Positions 54,275-64,000 of a stretch of 64,000 nucleotides of DNA are shown here, one piece after another (position 1 is the first letter of the stretch; each line of letters opens with the position of its first letter). The translations under genes and the position numbers were made by a program. Under the pieces are notes generated by a model, which ran no database searches, had not been told where the DNA came from, and worked only from the letters and a program-made list of their open reading frames with translations. This DNA comes from Xenosphaeropsis pyriputrescens (lineage: Eukaryota; Ascomycota; Leotiomycetes; Phacidiales; Phacidiaceae), in assembly GCA_022609375.1 (NCBI GenBank), contig JAGKQE010000032.1, positions 248,001-312,000 of the forward strand, read 5' to 3'.

Positions 54275-55285
54275 ATGGCCTCTTTTATTACCACTGTGTA
54301 AGTACATCCCGCCCTTTCCCCCCTGTTGATGGCTCTGACCATTTCCCCAATACATCATCTCACTAGTCCTGGAGCCGTGGAGGGATTGTCTCCTGTCTGC
54401 GCCTTTGTCCAGCCCATACCCAACTTCATGGCTGCTGTAGAATCTTTTCCAGAGCCTCCTCAGGCAGTTTATATGTCTCCTTACTTACACAAGGGCAATG
54501 GCAGTAATCAAAGAACGAGGAATCAGTTCAGACCGCGTAATGCCACAAAAGGCACCTCCAGCTACCAACTTCGTCAGTATGCGGAGGCAACACTTGGCGG
54601 TGGGAGCCTGCGCAAGATTGTTAAGCTCCCAGAAGGAGAAGACGAGAACGAATGGTTGGCCGTCAACAGTCAGTAAATGCAATGCTCATGTTGGGAATTC
54701 ATGCTAATTCTTGAAAGTGGTCGATTTCTACAACCACATCAATCTGCTCTATGGCTCGATTACAGAGTTTTGCTCGCCACAATCATGTCCTGAGATGAAG
54801 GCCACAGATGAGTAAGTTCTGATCAGTTTTTACATGTGTGTTTGCCTGCTAATTCCATCAGGTTCGAGTATTTGTGGCAGGATTCGGAGAATTACAAGAG
54901 ACCAACAAAGATGCCCGCACCAACATACATTGAACACCTTATGGGCTGGGTACAAAGCAACATTGACAACGAAGCTGTCTTCCCGAGCAGAATTGGTAGA
55001 CCTCTCACCTACACATATAATGTTTTGTGCTTATGCTCTTTAGGCGTCCCTTTCCCGAAGTCCTTTCCCAGCATGATCCGCCAGGTCTTCAAGCGTATGT
55101 ACCGTGTATATGCCCACATCTACTGTCACCACTACCCAGTGATCCGAGAACTAGGTCTTGAGGCTCATCTTAATACTAGCTTCAAGCACTACGTCTTTTT
55201 CATTGATGAGCACAACCTTGCAAGTGGAAAGGACTTCTGGGGCCCCTTGGGTGATCTCGTGGACACCATGCTAAGGAACGACTGA
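54275..55285 (+). CDS. MOB1: MOB1 kinase-activator protein
   Basis: Five exons are inferred: 54275-54297, 54505-54668, 54718-54811, 54862-54995, 55044-55285, giving 218 aa. The N terminus MASFITTVNQRTRNQFRPRN precedes the Mob/phocein fold: LPEGEDENEWLAVN, VDFYNHINLLYGS, CSPQSCPEM, FEYLWQD, PAPTYIEHLMGWVQ. The zinc ligands are the two Cys of CSPQSC and the His pair in AHIYCHHY. MOB1 binds and activates NDR/LATS-type kinases and is essential for the septation/mitotic-exit network. Exon 1 is only 23 nt, followed by a 207-nt intron. The exon 2 donor is gtcagt; using it gives the conserved AVN-MVDFYN junction. Confidence 0.95.
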
Positions 55286-55741
55286 AACTGTGGTGAGCGT
55301 GTGATGAGGATATGAAAATTATGGCCCTGGCGTTTGGCGACTATCGAAATGGTTGAAAGAGGCGCGCACGGCAACAGGAACTGAAATTGGGATGAACAAT
55401 ATGGCATGTATGATAGTGGCAAGGATTATGGAATAGAATGGCATTGCAGTCTTTGAAAGTCTGACAGATCGCTCATATCATCTTGTAGTATCTCCTAAAG
55501 TTGACCTTCCAGCCTTGATTTTTTTTTTAATTCATTAATCAGCCCCAAGAAAATACGAACGAGGTACACAGGCATCGCATCGCGAAGTCGCAGCTTACAT
55601 AAATATAATGCAATGTGGTCCGTGCTCATATGCACAACTTCGAAAACCTGAGAGGAGAGAGCCGACGACGCCCTCACTCACTGCCGCTTCGAACGTCGCA
55701 AATCCATCTCCGCTCCATCATCCCATTTCAATTGATTCAAG

Positions 55742-56691
55742 ATGCTCTCCACCCGAGCATTCGTCCAAGCTACCAGGGCTGCAGCTCCAAGGGCTACAGT
55801 CGCACCAAGAGCCTTTGCCGCCTCCCACATGCGATCATATGCTACTCCTTCTGCTGCCGACTCGAAGCCCCCAGTCGCTCTTTATGGACTTGATGGCACC
55901 TACGCCAGCGCTCTGGTAAGATTCAGTTGGCCATCGGGCTCGATTTGGATAGCCTTTTTACTGCCAATTGACCCCAAAGAGTCCCCGTGTTTATGGGAAG
56001 ATCACTAGAGCTGACCTACTTCCCCTCCTCATAGTACACGGCCTCCGTCAAGAGCTCTTCCCTCGATTCTACTGCCAAGGCTCTCCTGGCTTTGAACGAG
56101 GTTTACCACAGAGATGCCAAGCTTGCCACCATCATGACTGCTCCGACTCTTTCCACTGAAGACAAGTCGGCCATCGTTGCCGAGCTCCAGAAGCACACCG
56201 GTGAGAAGTCTGAGACTGTCAAGAACTTCCTGAACACCCTCGCCGAGAACAACAGACTCTCTCTTTTGAAGGGTGTCTGTGAGAAGTTTGGCGAGCTCAT
56301 GAGTGCTGCTCGTGGTGAGGTTGAGATGACCGTCACCAGCGCTTCTGTAAGAACCCATGCTCTCCAAGCAAACTTGGCAAATGGAACTCCTTCGTAAAGG
56401 ACATCGGTGCTAATGGATCGCCAAATGGAATAGTCCCTCGATAATAAGACTTTGTCCCGCCTTGAATCCGCTGTCGCCAAGTCCTCATACGTTGGACAGG
56501 GTAGGAAGCTCAAGGTTACCAATAAGGTATGCATGTGATATTGAACAGCTCCCGCTACAGGCACTAATAATCAACAGGTCAACCCAGATATCCTCGGTGG
56601 TCTCGTCGTCAACATTGGTGACCGAACAATCGACCTCTCTGTCTCTGCCCGCATTGCCAAGATGAACAAGCTCCTCAGTGATACCTTGTAA
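55742..56691 (+). CDS. ATP5: Mitochondrial ATP synthase subunit 5 (OSCP)
   Basis: Four exons are inferred: 55742-55915, 56035-56346, 56434-56526, 56578-56691, giving 230 aa. The N terminus is a classic mitochondrial presequence (MLSTRAFVQATRAAAPRATVAPR) ending near RSYATPSAA. The mature protein starts PPVALYGLDGTYASALYTAS. The OSCP core includes LAENNRLSLLKGVCEKFGELMSAARGEVEMTVTSA and SLDNKTLSRLESAVAKS. The C-terminal signature NPDILGGLVVNIGDRTIDLSVSARI is complete. OSCP links the peripheral stalk to the top of the F1 alpha-beta hexamer. For exon 3, the acceptor at GGAATAG was preferred over the later ATAATAAG because it restores the conserved SLDNK segment in frame. Confidence 0.97.
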
Positions 56692-57092
56692 GCTGTTCGC
56701 ATCAGTAGGGACGAGGTTACGAAGGGATTCTAGGAATCTATAGTTGCGGAGCCTGGGAATGACCCTTATTGTACATGATAAGAATAGAAATCTGTCTAAT
56801 AGAGATGATCATCCCATCATTGCAACACGCATCTTGATTTTTTAGTCACTCATTGTACATACTGTACGTACATATTATACGTTGTCGCTCATGGCATAGT
56901 GTTTTATTGTCTACTGTCTGATCTCTAATTATCTAGCTCTAGTTCATTATCCTTCACTCAAAGACTTTGTAATGAGCGAGTGAGCATTCTGACTGATACG
57001 TAGCTACGACTCCTTGCAATCTTGCGCAAGGCATACCTAGGGAATGGTGCAACATGTGCCAGGTGTCTCGTCACCACCAATGATCAATCCCT
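56692..57092. other. Short intergenic region between convergent OSCP and GH63 genes
   Basis: 401 bp holding both 3' ends. AT-rich words near 56850-56885 (ACTGTACGTACATATTATACG) may include polyadenylation signals. No gene is seen. Confidence 0.55.
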
Positions 57093-60000
57093 CTATTTCT
57101 CGTCGAGCTGCGCTTCAAATTCATCCTCTTCAACAGCAGACTCGTTACTACGCACCCTCTGCAGTTGCTCTGAGACATATTGTGCCACATGAGCATCTGC
57201 CTCCGCACGTTCCTTTTGTCGTTCAGGGTCGTCTGGCGGTACGGAGTTGCTGACGGAGTGCTTATCTTCGTCATCACCATTGACTGAAGTATCGAAATCC
57301 GATCGTGCTCCCATTGATCGTGTTGAGGATCGACGAATGTGGTTTGGCTTTGGAGTCTTGGCTTGAACATGACGAGAGAATATATCATCAAAGTAATGCG
57401 CCATTCCAGTAGAAGGAGTTCGGGGAGTCTGGGGTAGACGGCAACTGATGCTACGAATTTATTAGCATTGCGACCGAGGTACTGGAAGCCCATGAATACA
57501 TACCCAGTATCATGGATCATTCTGGCAATCAGCCCTGTCCATCCACATTGATGCGTGGCACCCAGTCCACGACCACTATCTCCATCAAAGAACTCATAGA
57601 ACCAAAGATTGTCCTTCCAATGAGGATCAAAGTCGAGGAGATCATTCCCATCGTTTACGGCGCGACGACCATCTGCTTTTCGTGCGAAAAGATGTTGCAA
57701 TCTGTGTTGGATCTCCTCCGAAACGTGGCCGAGGTGCATCATTTCCCCAGATCCTGTGGGGCATTCCACCTCCAAAGATGGACCATAGAACATGTAAAAC
57801 CGCTGCAGAGACTCTACCAGCAGAAAGTTTACACAAATCCAGATTGGCCCACGCCAATTACTATTCCCACCGAAAAGACCGCTGTCAGAATCTCCAGGTA
57901 CATAGCTGACTTTGAACTCTTGACCATTGACGTCCATCGCATAAGGATTCTTGTCATGAAACTTCGACAATGATCTAATGCCGTGGTCACTAAAAAACTC
58001 ATCCTCGTCCAGCATACGCTTCAAGATTTTCTCAAGACGCTCCTTGCTAACAAGCGATAACAAGATTCTGTTGTCTTTGCCACGCTTCTTAATGCTCGCC
58101 ATGTTTCTCTCTGCAACATCATGTCGATTCTCAATGAACCAGTCAAGCCTCTTCTTGAATGCGGGAAGCTTGTTTATGAGCTCAGGCTCGAGGGTTAACG
58201 TTGCATAAAGGGGAATCAATCCAACAAGCGACCGCACAGGAAGCTGTTGGGTCCAGGGTCCACCATAAGAGATCGCATCGTAATAGAAGCCATCATCCTC
58301 GTTCCAGAGGGATTTCTCTTCCGTGGAACCTGACTTGTACGTCATGGCATCACTGATCAGCATGAAGTGTTCGAAGAACTTCGAGGCAATGTCCTCGTAA
58401 ATACGGCGATGTTTGGCGAGCTCCAGAGCAATGTTGAGCATGCACAGGCAATAAAACGCCATCCATCCAGTACTGTCGGCTTGCTCCAGGACACCACCAG
58501 TAGGAAGAGGTTCAGAACGGTTGAACAAGCCAATATTATCGAGACCAAGGAACCCTCCTTCGAAAACGTTCTTTCCGTCAAAATCCTTCCTGTTGACCCA
58601 CCAGGTGAAGTTCAGAAGCAACTTCTGGAACACTCTCTCTAAGAAATCAAGATCTTGTCTTCCGTATAACTTCCGCTCAATCTTGAAGGTACGGAAGGTA
58701 GCCCAGGCGTGAACAGGAGGATTGACGTCTCCAAAATTCCACTCATAAGCTGGAAGTTGTCCATTCGGGTGCATATACCACTCGCGAGTGAAAAGATCAA
58801 GTTGCTTCTTGGCAAAATCCGGGTCAATCATTGCTAGTGGAATGCAGTGGAATGCAGAGTCCCAAGCCGCGAAGAACGGATATTCCCATGAGTCGGGCAT
58901 GGAAAGAATATCATCAAGGTGCATGTGCTTCCAGTTCGTGTTCCTGACAGCTTTTCGATCGGGTGGCGGAGGTGGCTGTAAGGGATCACCATTGGCCCAC
59001 TGGTCCCAGATGAAGTGATAAAATTGCTTGGTCCACATCATTCCAGAAAACGCCTGTCGCTGGATGTTTCGAAGATCCTCTGCCATTGGAAGAGGACTGA
59101 TGCGCCAGTAGAACTCATCAGCCTCTTGCTTGCGCTTCTCGATAATGTCATCAAAGAGTTCTTCATCCAAGTAGCTCTCATACTTCTTAGATACCCTGAA
59201 TCGAACCACGGCACACTCGCCTGGAGCAACCCCGCCGCCTTCGTCGAATGCAAAACAAGCAGCCGTCTTAGTTCCCGTATGTCTTGGGTTCACGGCCTTT
59301 TTCTCGCCATTCACCACATAGCGATGGAAAGCGTCTTTCACGTATGGCTGAGGATTCTCTCCATCGTACAAGATCTTGTAGTTGGTGTCGTTCTCTGTGA
59401 AGATTAACTCGGGTACCACGTCAGTGCCACTTGGTCCGACACCCGGGGATGGGGACAACTGCAGATAACGATCTCCAAGTTTGTGGTGTTTGCTGTGGGC
59501 AACCGTATCACTAATCTGGCGCATCGATGGCTTCATTTCCTCGGCTTCATGCCCCCAGGCCCATGTGTTTCGAAACCACATATGCGGCATGATGTGGAGG
59601 GGGGCTGGCTCAGGACCACGATTCCATGCAGTGACGCGAAACAGCAGCTCGTCTGGGTCATCAGTCTCCTTGGCAGTCTCAATAAATATATCCCAGTAAC
59701 GATCTTCATCAAAAATGCCCGTATCAATGATCTGGTACTCTCGATCCTGTTTGCCTCGACGAGCATTCTCAGCGACAAGATCTTCGTAGGGGAATTTCTT
59801 CTGGGGATATTTGTAGAGAAACTTCATGTAGGAATGCTGCAGAGCCATTAGATTGTTGCAATTGCTCTTTGTAGTTACTCAAACGTACGGTGGGTGTATT
59901 GTCAACATGAAAATGAGCTTCCTTGATACTCTCTCCATGGTTTCCCTGCGGGTTGGAAAGACCAAATAGACGCTCCTTGAGATAATCACTGCAGCAGGTG

Positions 60001-60460
60001 TCAATTCCTACAATTGGCTATGTATGAAGGGTTTCTCTTACTCCTCGCCGTTCCAGAAGGCAAATGCAATGTTTTGGAGGCCATGGGTGTCAGAGACTCC
60101 TGCAATTCCATCTTCGCCCCATCTAAAGGCGCGTGAACGTGCGTGCTCGTGAGGGAAATCTGGGCATGACGTTCTCAGCAATTTGTCCGTCTATTAGCAA
60201 GTGTGGGATGAAACTCACGACTCCAAGCATCACCATCTGCACTGTAGTCTTCACGAACTAGAAGATAGACGTTGATAAGTATGTTTATTCCAAAGCGAAT
60301 CAGATTGCTATGGGGGATTCCTCGAATTGAACCTACCTGTAGCCCATTGTCTCTCGGCGACATAAGGGCCCCATTTCTTCCAGTACTTTGTGCGGTCTTT
60401 ATCTTCCTTCAGGCGCTTCTCCTCCTCTGTGAGGTACTCATGATGATCGAAGCGAACCAT
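57093..60460 (-). CDS. GH63-family glucosidase-like protein, no signal peptide
   Basis: Six exons on the minus strand: 60460-60337, 60257-60219 (39 nt), 60159-60042, 59988-59889, 59836-57504, 57444-57093, giving 1021 aa. The N-terminal part (YLTEEEKRLKEDK, REDYSADGDAWSHFPHEHARSRAFRWGEDGIAG, FAFWNGEDDYLKERLFGL) and the large fifth exon (PLHIMPHMWFRNTWAWG, PFFAAWDSAFHCIPLAMIDPDFA, YEWNFGDVNPPVHAWA, LPVRSLVGLIPLYA, NSNWRGPIWICVNFLLVESL) match the GH63 (alpha/alpha)6-barrel proteins. It has neither an N-terminal signal nor a membrane segment, so it is not ER glucosidase I but the cytosolic type shared with bacteria. The C-terminal 115 residues are disordered and Glu/Arg-rich. The substrate is not known; an alpha-glucoside is inferred. 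The fifth exon reads through its donor for a further 430 nt in frame, which would give a wrong C terminus. Confidence 0.9.
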
Positions 60461-60904
60461 TTCGATAGAGAGAGTGAAGATGTATGTGCAGATTAAAGAA
60501 TGATAGGGTAGAAGAAGAGGGATAGATGAGAGGGTGTATTTTTTTTACAAGTAGGAAGGGTAAATTTTGAGCTTGGGCTTTTAGCAGTAGCAGCAGCAAT
60601 GATTGCTAGGTAGGTAGTTTAGCTTAGCTGGAGTACACACGACGTCAGCGACGTGGTGGTGAGCATGGTAGTATGCGAGGCGAGAAGCATGTACTAGGTA
60701 GTACGTAGGTAAGTAAGGTAGTAGTAAGTAGGTACATGCGCATGTATGTATTATTATGTGTGTATATGTATGTATACAGTACCTATCTACGTAGGTATAT
60801 TCCCACTTGCTAGGATGTACTGTGTACTGGTACTTAGAAGTGTGGGGCCAAACGCGGAGAGTAGTGTGTGTATGTGTGTGTGTTGCTCCACTGTACTCTT
60901 GAGC

Positions 60905-60973
60905 TGGGGTTGGAAACGGGAGGGGGGGAAGGAGGAGGGGGGCCCAGGGGTGGGGTGGGGTGGGGTGGGGGGT
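60905..60973 (+). repeat. G-rich tract with (GGGGT)n, potential G-quadruplex
   Basis: Several runs of three to seven G, ending in five GGGG runs separated by single T at 60947-60972. Single-base loops between G4 runs are the most favourable arrangement for quadruplex formation. Confidence 0.8.
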
Positions 60974-61220
60974 GCACGGGGTTGGTGGGCAAGTTGGGAG
61001 AAGCATAGTCGGTGCAGGCCTAGTATTGTTATACACATATACTTGTACATATACTAGTAGTATTGTGTACTATGTATGTACTATCTATCTATTTGTAGTG
61101 ATTGAGATAGAGATAGAGATGGAGGTGGAAATAGAAATGCTAGGGGCTAGGTTGCTAGGTACTCTATACACTAAATAAATCAAATAAATACTGATTTAGG
61201 TAGACAATAATAAACAACAC

Positions 61221-61221
61221 C

Positions 61222-61251
<30 letters not shown>
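61221..61251 (+). repeat. (AAT)n trinucleotide repeat
   Basis: About ten AAT units without interruption. Confidence 0.9.
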
Positions 61252-61252
<1 letters not shown>

Positions 61253-63144
61253 GCTTTGCATTCTAATTGTTACTTATTACTACTAAGTACCCACTATACA
61301 TAATAAAACACAAGTCTTACCTTGAATCCTCTCTTTTGTTAAATTCAAAATTACCCTCTTGTTTTTCTATAGCTTAATTATCTCTAACCTTTTTTCGTTT
61401 GGTTATCTAGGTATTAATTATCCTTGGTCTTTCATCTCACCACCTAAGTACCTATCTCCTTAATCGTTACTCTATGTTTGCTATCTTGGCCCCGCCTTTT
61501 GTTTCTGCTCGTTTCTTCGTTATTCTCTTGACTTTTTTTCCTTGGGATCTTCCAGCGGCTTCATTATTCTCCTCCTCCTGGCTGGCTTGGCTGGGCTTGG
61601 CTGGGCTGACTGCTGCTCTTCATTCAGTGATAGGTAATCATGCCTTTTCGTGACACCGCCAGAGTGAGTGAGAGAGAGAGAGAAAGAGAGATTCAGGAAA
61701 TATCACACCGTCTCTTATGCCATGTGAGCACTGTGTCTTTCTCTCCTTGCGCCATCTCAATTGTTGCAGTCGATTGTGGGACTTGACTCCATGCTTGTAC
61801 ATACGCGCCTATTCAAGCCACCAATCTGCTTACCTGTTACAAGTACAAGTACTGAGTACTACCCCGTCGGTGCTCCCTACTTGTACATCTGCAGACTCAC
61901 CGTTTGTTAGCCTCCTTGACCATCTTTAGTCCTAGCAGTCCTGCCTGTTCAGTCACCCACCGTGGCAGAAGTTAAGTAGAAAATTGTCTATTTGTACTGC
62001 ATACTACTGCACCCATACAAAGAAGCTGTTTTACAAATCCCATTATTTGATATGCAGGAAATAGAAACACTTGCCTCCTTTTCGTCAACAAACCTCCAAG
62101 TCCAAGTCCAAGTCCAACTCACTTCACGTCTGAATTTGTGAGGTTGTGTACAAGGTAAGGGATGGATTACATTTGCTCTTGTCTTTCGTGCTACTACACA
62201 GTTACTAACGACCAACTACTCAGTACTGTGCCTGTTTCCCTGCTTGATATGCACAAGTACATGGCCTGGAAAGTGCAAGTATTTCCCGCTCTTGACATGC
62301 TCCATGCTCAATGGCTGTGTGAGTATTCAACAGCTTGTTGCTATGATGCCTTGTACTTGCTTGTACTTGGGTCATCCTTGAATCCTCCCCTGGGACGTCT
62401 TTCTTCTTCTTCTTCTTCTTCCTCTAGTTAGCACAATTACCGTTTCGCTTGTTCTATGGAGCAGACCTCGACCTGACCAGATCCCTAGAATATGGAGAAT
62501 ATGGAGAAAATGGAGAAAATGGATCGGCTATCCAGCCAGGAGAAGCGCAACTACCACTACTGGCTCTACATCTCAATCAACACATGAAATCTTGCTTTAC
62601 TTGTACTTTTGCTAATGGCACTAGGAACGCTAGGGAAGCAATAGCACCGGCGAAGCTTTGATATCAACCAATGACCTATATTTGTCATAGAACTTTCCTC
62701 ATAGGTACAGAGATATTGAGGTGTTATGAGTCAGTTGGTGACGACCGAAATTTTATATGGCCAATGCGCCTTAGAATGACGGCATCACCAACTCCCAACC
62801 AACTACGCTGCAGAGTATGTAGTAGAGGTCTTCAACTTAATATAATAACAGTTCTATAATACAAGCTTGGGTTGTAAAAAGTAAGGCGTTCTAGAAACCT
62901 AAAAGCTACTAGAAACCTAGATAATCAAAGGGGTAACAATCTATAAGAGTAGTCTAGGGAGTTTGCAATTGATATATTAAGGGGACCCTTGAATTGCTCT
63001 AACATTCTATATAGTAGTAAATTGTTCCAATTGCTACTTTTAGTGTATATTGCCTTATATATAGGACCTATAAGGCCTATAACTATAAACAACAATAAAC
63101 AATTTAGCAAATTTAAAGCTATTCCTAGATTTCTACTAACATGA

Positions 63145-64000
63145 CTTGTAGGGAAGCGACGCAGTACCCAAAGTGACGCAGTAATATAGAACACAATAAC
63201 TTCAATTACTTATAACTCTATGCTAACTCATCCAAATCAGAATCCAAGTCGCTAGAATCATTCCCCAGCTCTTCCTCTTTAGACTGTGTAATCAAGGCGT
63301 CAATTAACTGCAACTCTGGCTGTTTACAACGTTTTTTGGATGCGCTCTCCTGCTCTACTTCCTCCACTATCTTTAATACTTCCTAAGTAGAATACACAAA
63401 TCTACCTTGTAATATGATTCTCTTACCCTTCTTTTGAACCCAACGAGTCTGTAGTAGCTCCCTATATGTATTGATTTCCCTTCCAATGATTACAAGCTTA
63501 GTATTCTGTGCTTCAATCATATTGGTTAATTTTTGAGCATATTGGCGTAAGGGGGAACCAAGGGTATTAGTAGCTAATAACATGCTATGAAACATATTAT
63601 TAGCTCTCTAGAGCTTTATATAGTTGATAGGAGAGGCCTATAAAATCGATATATCAAGTGTTGTAGTATTGGGATCAGATTCTGGTGTTAAAGGTCGACT
63701 TGGTGGTAAAAGTGGAAGGTTGTTGAGCACCCTTTGAGGGTTATATGGAATTAAACCAGCTCCTTTCCACCCAGCTTGAATATTATATGTATTCAAGGCC
63801 TTATTCTATACTTTAATAAGTATTTCGACCCAATATTTGCGTGTAATGCGTGTAATTTGCGCTTGTGAGTATTGATCCACCTCTTGACTATAAAACTGTT
63901 TAATAGGACCAAACACCCTAACATTAAGTAGCTAAAGCAAATAGGAACAATGCAGTGGTAATATATATATATCAATATTATTATGTATACATTTTGCAAT
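63145..64000 (-). mobile_element. 3' part of a pogo/Fot1-type DDE transposon, decayed, continues past the window
   Basis: The element runs in from the right edge and is read on the minus strand. Its coding remnant ends at 63218. Immediately beyond, GACGCAGTA occurs twice, at 63158-63166 and 63175-63183, within an AT-rich stretch, as expected for the short non-coding end and terminal repeat of a Fot1-like element. The outer border is placed near 63145 only by this motif. The right terminal repeat is outside the window, so inverted-repeat structure and the TA target duplication cannot be checked. Confidence 0.7.
63218..64000 (-). pseudogene. Pogo-type DDE transposase, C-terminal part, with five premature TAG codons
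   Basis: One minus-strand frame can be followed from the window edge to a stop at 63220-63218. Its opening part aligns with the end of the DDE_1 domain: a CHTSHLLQPLD-like stretch, then VFGPIKQFYSQEV, then ALNTYNIQAGWKGAGLIPYNP, the classic ending of pogo/Tigger/Fot1 transposases. The C-terminal tail is acidic (GNDSSDLDSDLDELA). The frame is interrupted by TAG at 63934-63932, 63808-63806, 63640-63638, 63610-63608 and 63385-63383, each where the family or context suggests Gln (CAG). The residue expected to be the third catalytic Asp is Asn. There is no frameshift in 780 nt, so decay is by point change only. It cannot encode active transposase. Confidence 0.85.

Larger units (their letters stand above)
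60461..63140. other. 2.7-kb intergenic region with G-rich and AAT repeats
   Basis: The GH63 promoter lies at its left end. A G-rich tract at 60905-60973 and an AAT run at 61221-61251 are listed separately. A CTT run is at 62401-62425. CTTGTACTTG/AAGTACAAGT words recur at 61790-61880 and 62330-62370. From about 62830 the base composition drops to strongly AT-rich, continuing into the transposon. No gene is supported. Confidence 0.55.

Noticed and set aside
57071..57503. Read-through C terminus of the GH63 fifth exon
   Set aside because: A good donor (gtatgt) and acceptor (GCATCAG) join in frame to a low-complexity tail with its own stop; the read-through shows no better conservation.

Overview
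The window is nuclear DNA of a filamentous ascomycete (Pezizomycotina). Genes carry several short GT-AG introns (mostly 45-80 nt) with CTAAC/CTGAC-like branch points, the proteins are ascomycete housekeeping families, and the intergenic DNA is rich in microsatellites. Protein flavour suggests Leotiomycetes, but that is inference and no marker settles it.

Layout, left to right. 1-2521: no gene seen. 2522-3776 (+): Stc1-domain protein (RNAi/heterochromatin). 3777-7064: repeat-rich spacer. 7065-9322 (+): DUF7514-type protein. 10658-15491 (-): large five-exon MYND-finger protein. 16898-18790 (+): triple-KH RNA-binding protein. 19774-21254 (+): RuvB-like helicase RVB1. 22154-24532 (+): HMG-box transcription factor. 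24883-25761 (-): broken aldo-keto reductase. 27368-29203 (+): fungal type II membrane protein. 29413-30132 (-): small SET-domain protein. 31112-31903 (-): v-SNARE VTI1. 33581-35233 (+): FAD amine-oxidase-like enzyme. 35424-36474 (-): alpha-SNAP SEC17. 36834-37430 (+): mitochondrial amidotransferase subunit (Gta3/GatC-like). 38019-38369 (+): uncertain orphan. 38523-40242 (-) and 40545-43037 (+): UTP7 and TSR1, divergent 40S-biogenesis genes. 43282-45626 (-): acetyl-CoA synthetase. 45627-51762: 6-kb gene-poor, microsatellite-rich block. 51763-52280 (+): small Gly-rich three-exon gene. 52490-53679 (-): RFC subunit 5. 54275-55285 (+): MOB1. 55742-56691 (+): ATP synthase OSCP subunit. 57093-60460 (-): non-secretory GH63-type glucosidase. 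60461-63140: spacer with G-rich tracts. About 63145-64000 (-): 3' part of a pogo/Fot1-type DDE transposon, cut by the window edge, with five premature TAG codons.

Most genes are single-copy core functions: 40S subunit maturation (UTP7, TSR1), membrane fusion (VTI1 and SEC17 about 3.5 kb apart), chromatin and DNA (STC1, RVB1, RFC5, SET, HMG), mitochondria (OSCP, Gta3-like) and acetate/carbon metabolism (ACS, GH63). Divergent pairs with short shared promoters recur. The accessory-looking parts are the decayed transposon at the right end, the aldo-keto reductase pseudogene, and a perfect decamer palindrome (TACCTAGGTA) that I found six times, only between genes. I found no biosynthetic cluster, phage, CRISPR array or clearly new multigene system. 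Splice sites were inferred by eye from GT/AG, branch point, reading frame and family alignment remembered in general terms; every CDS length given is a multiple of three after splicing.
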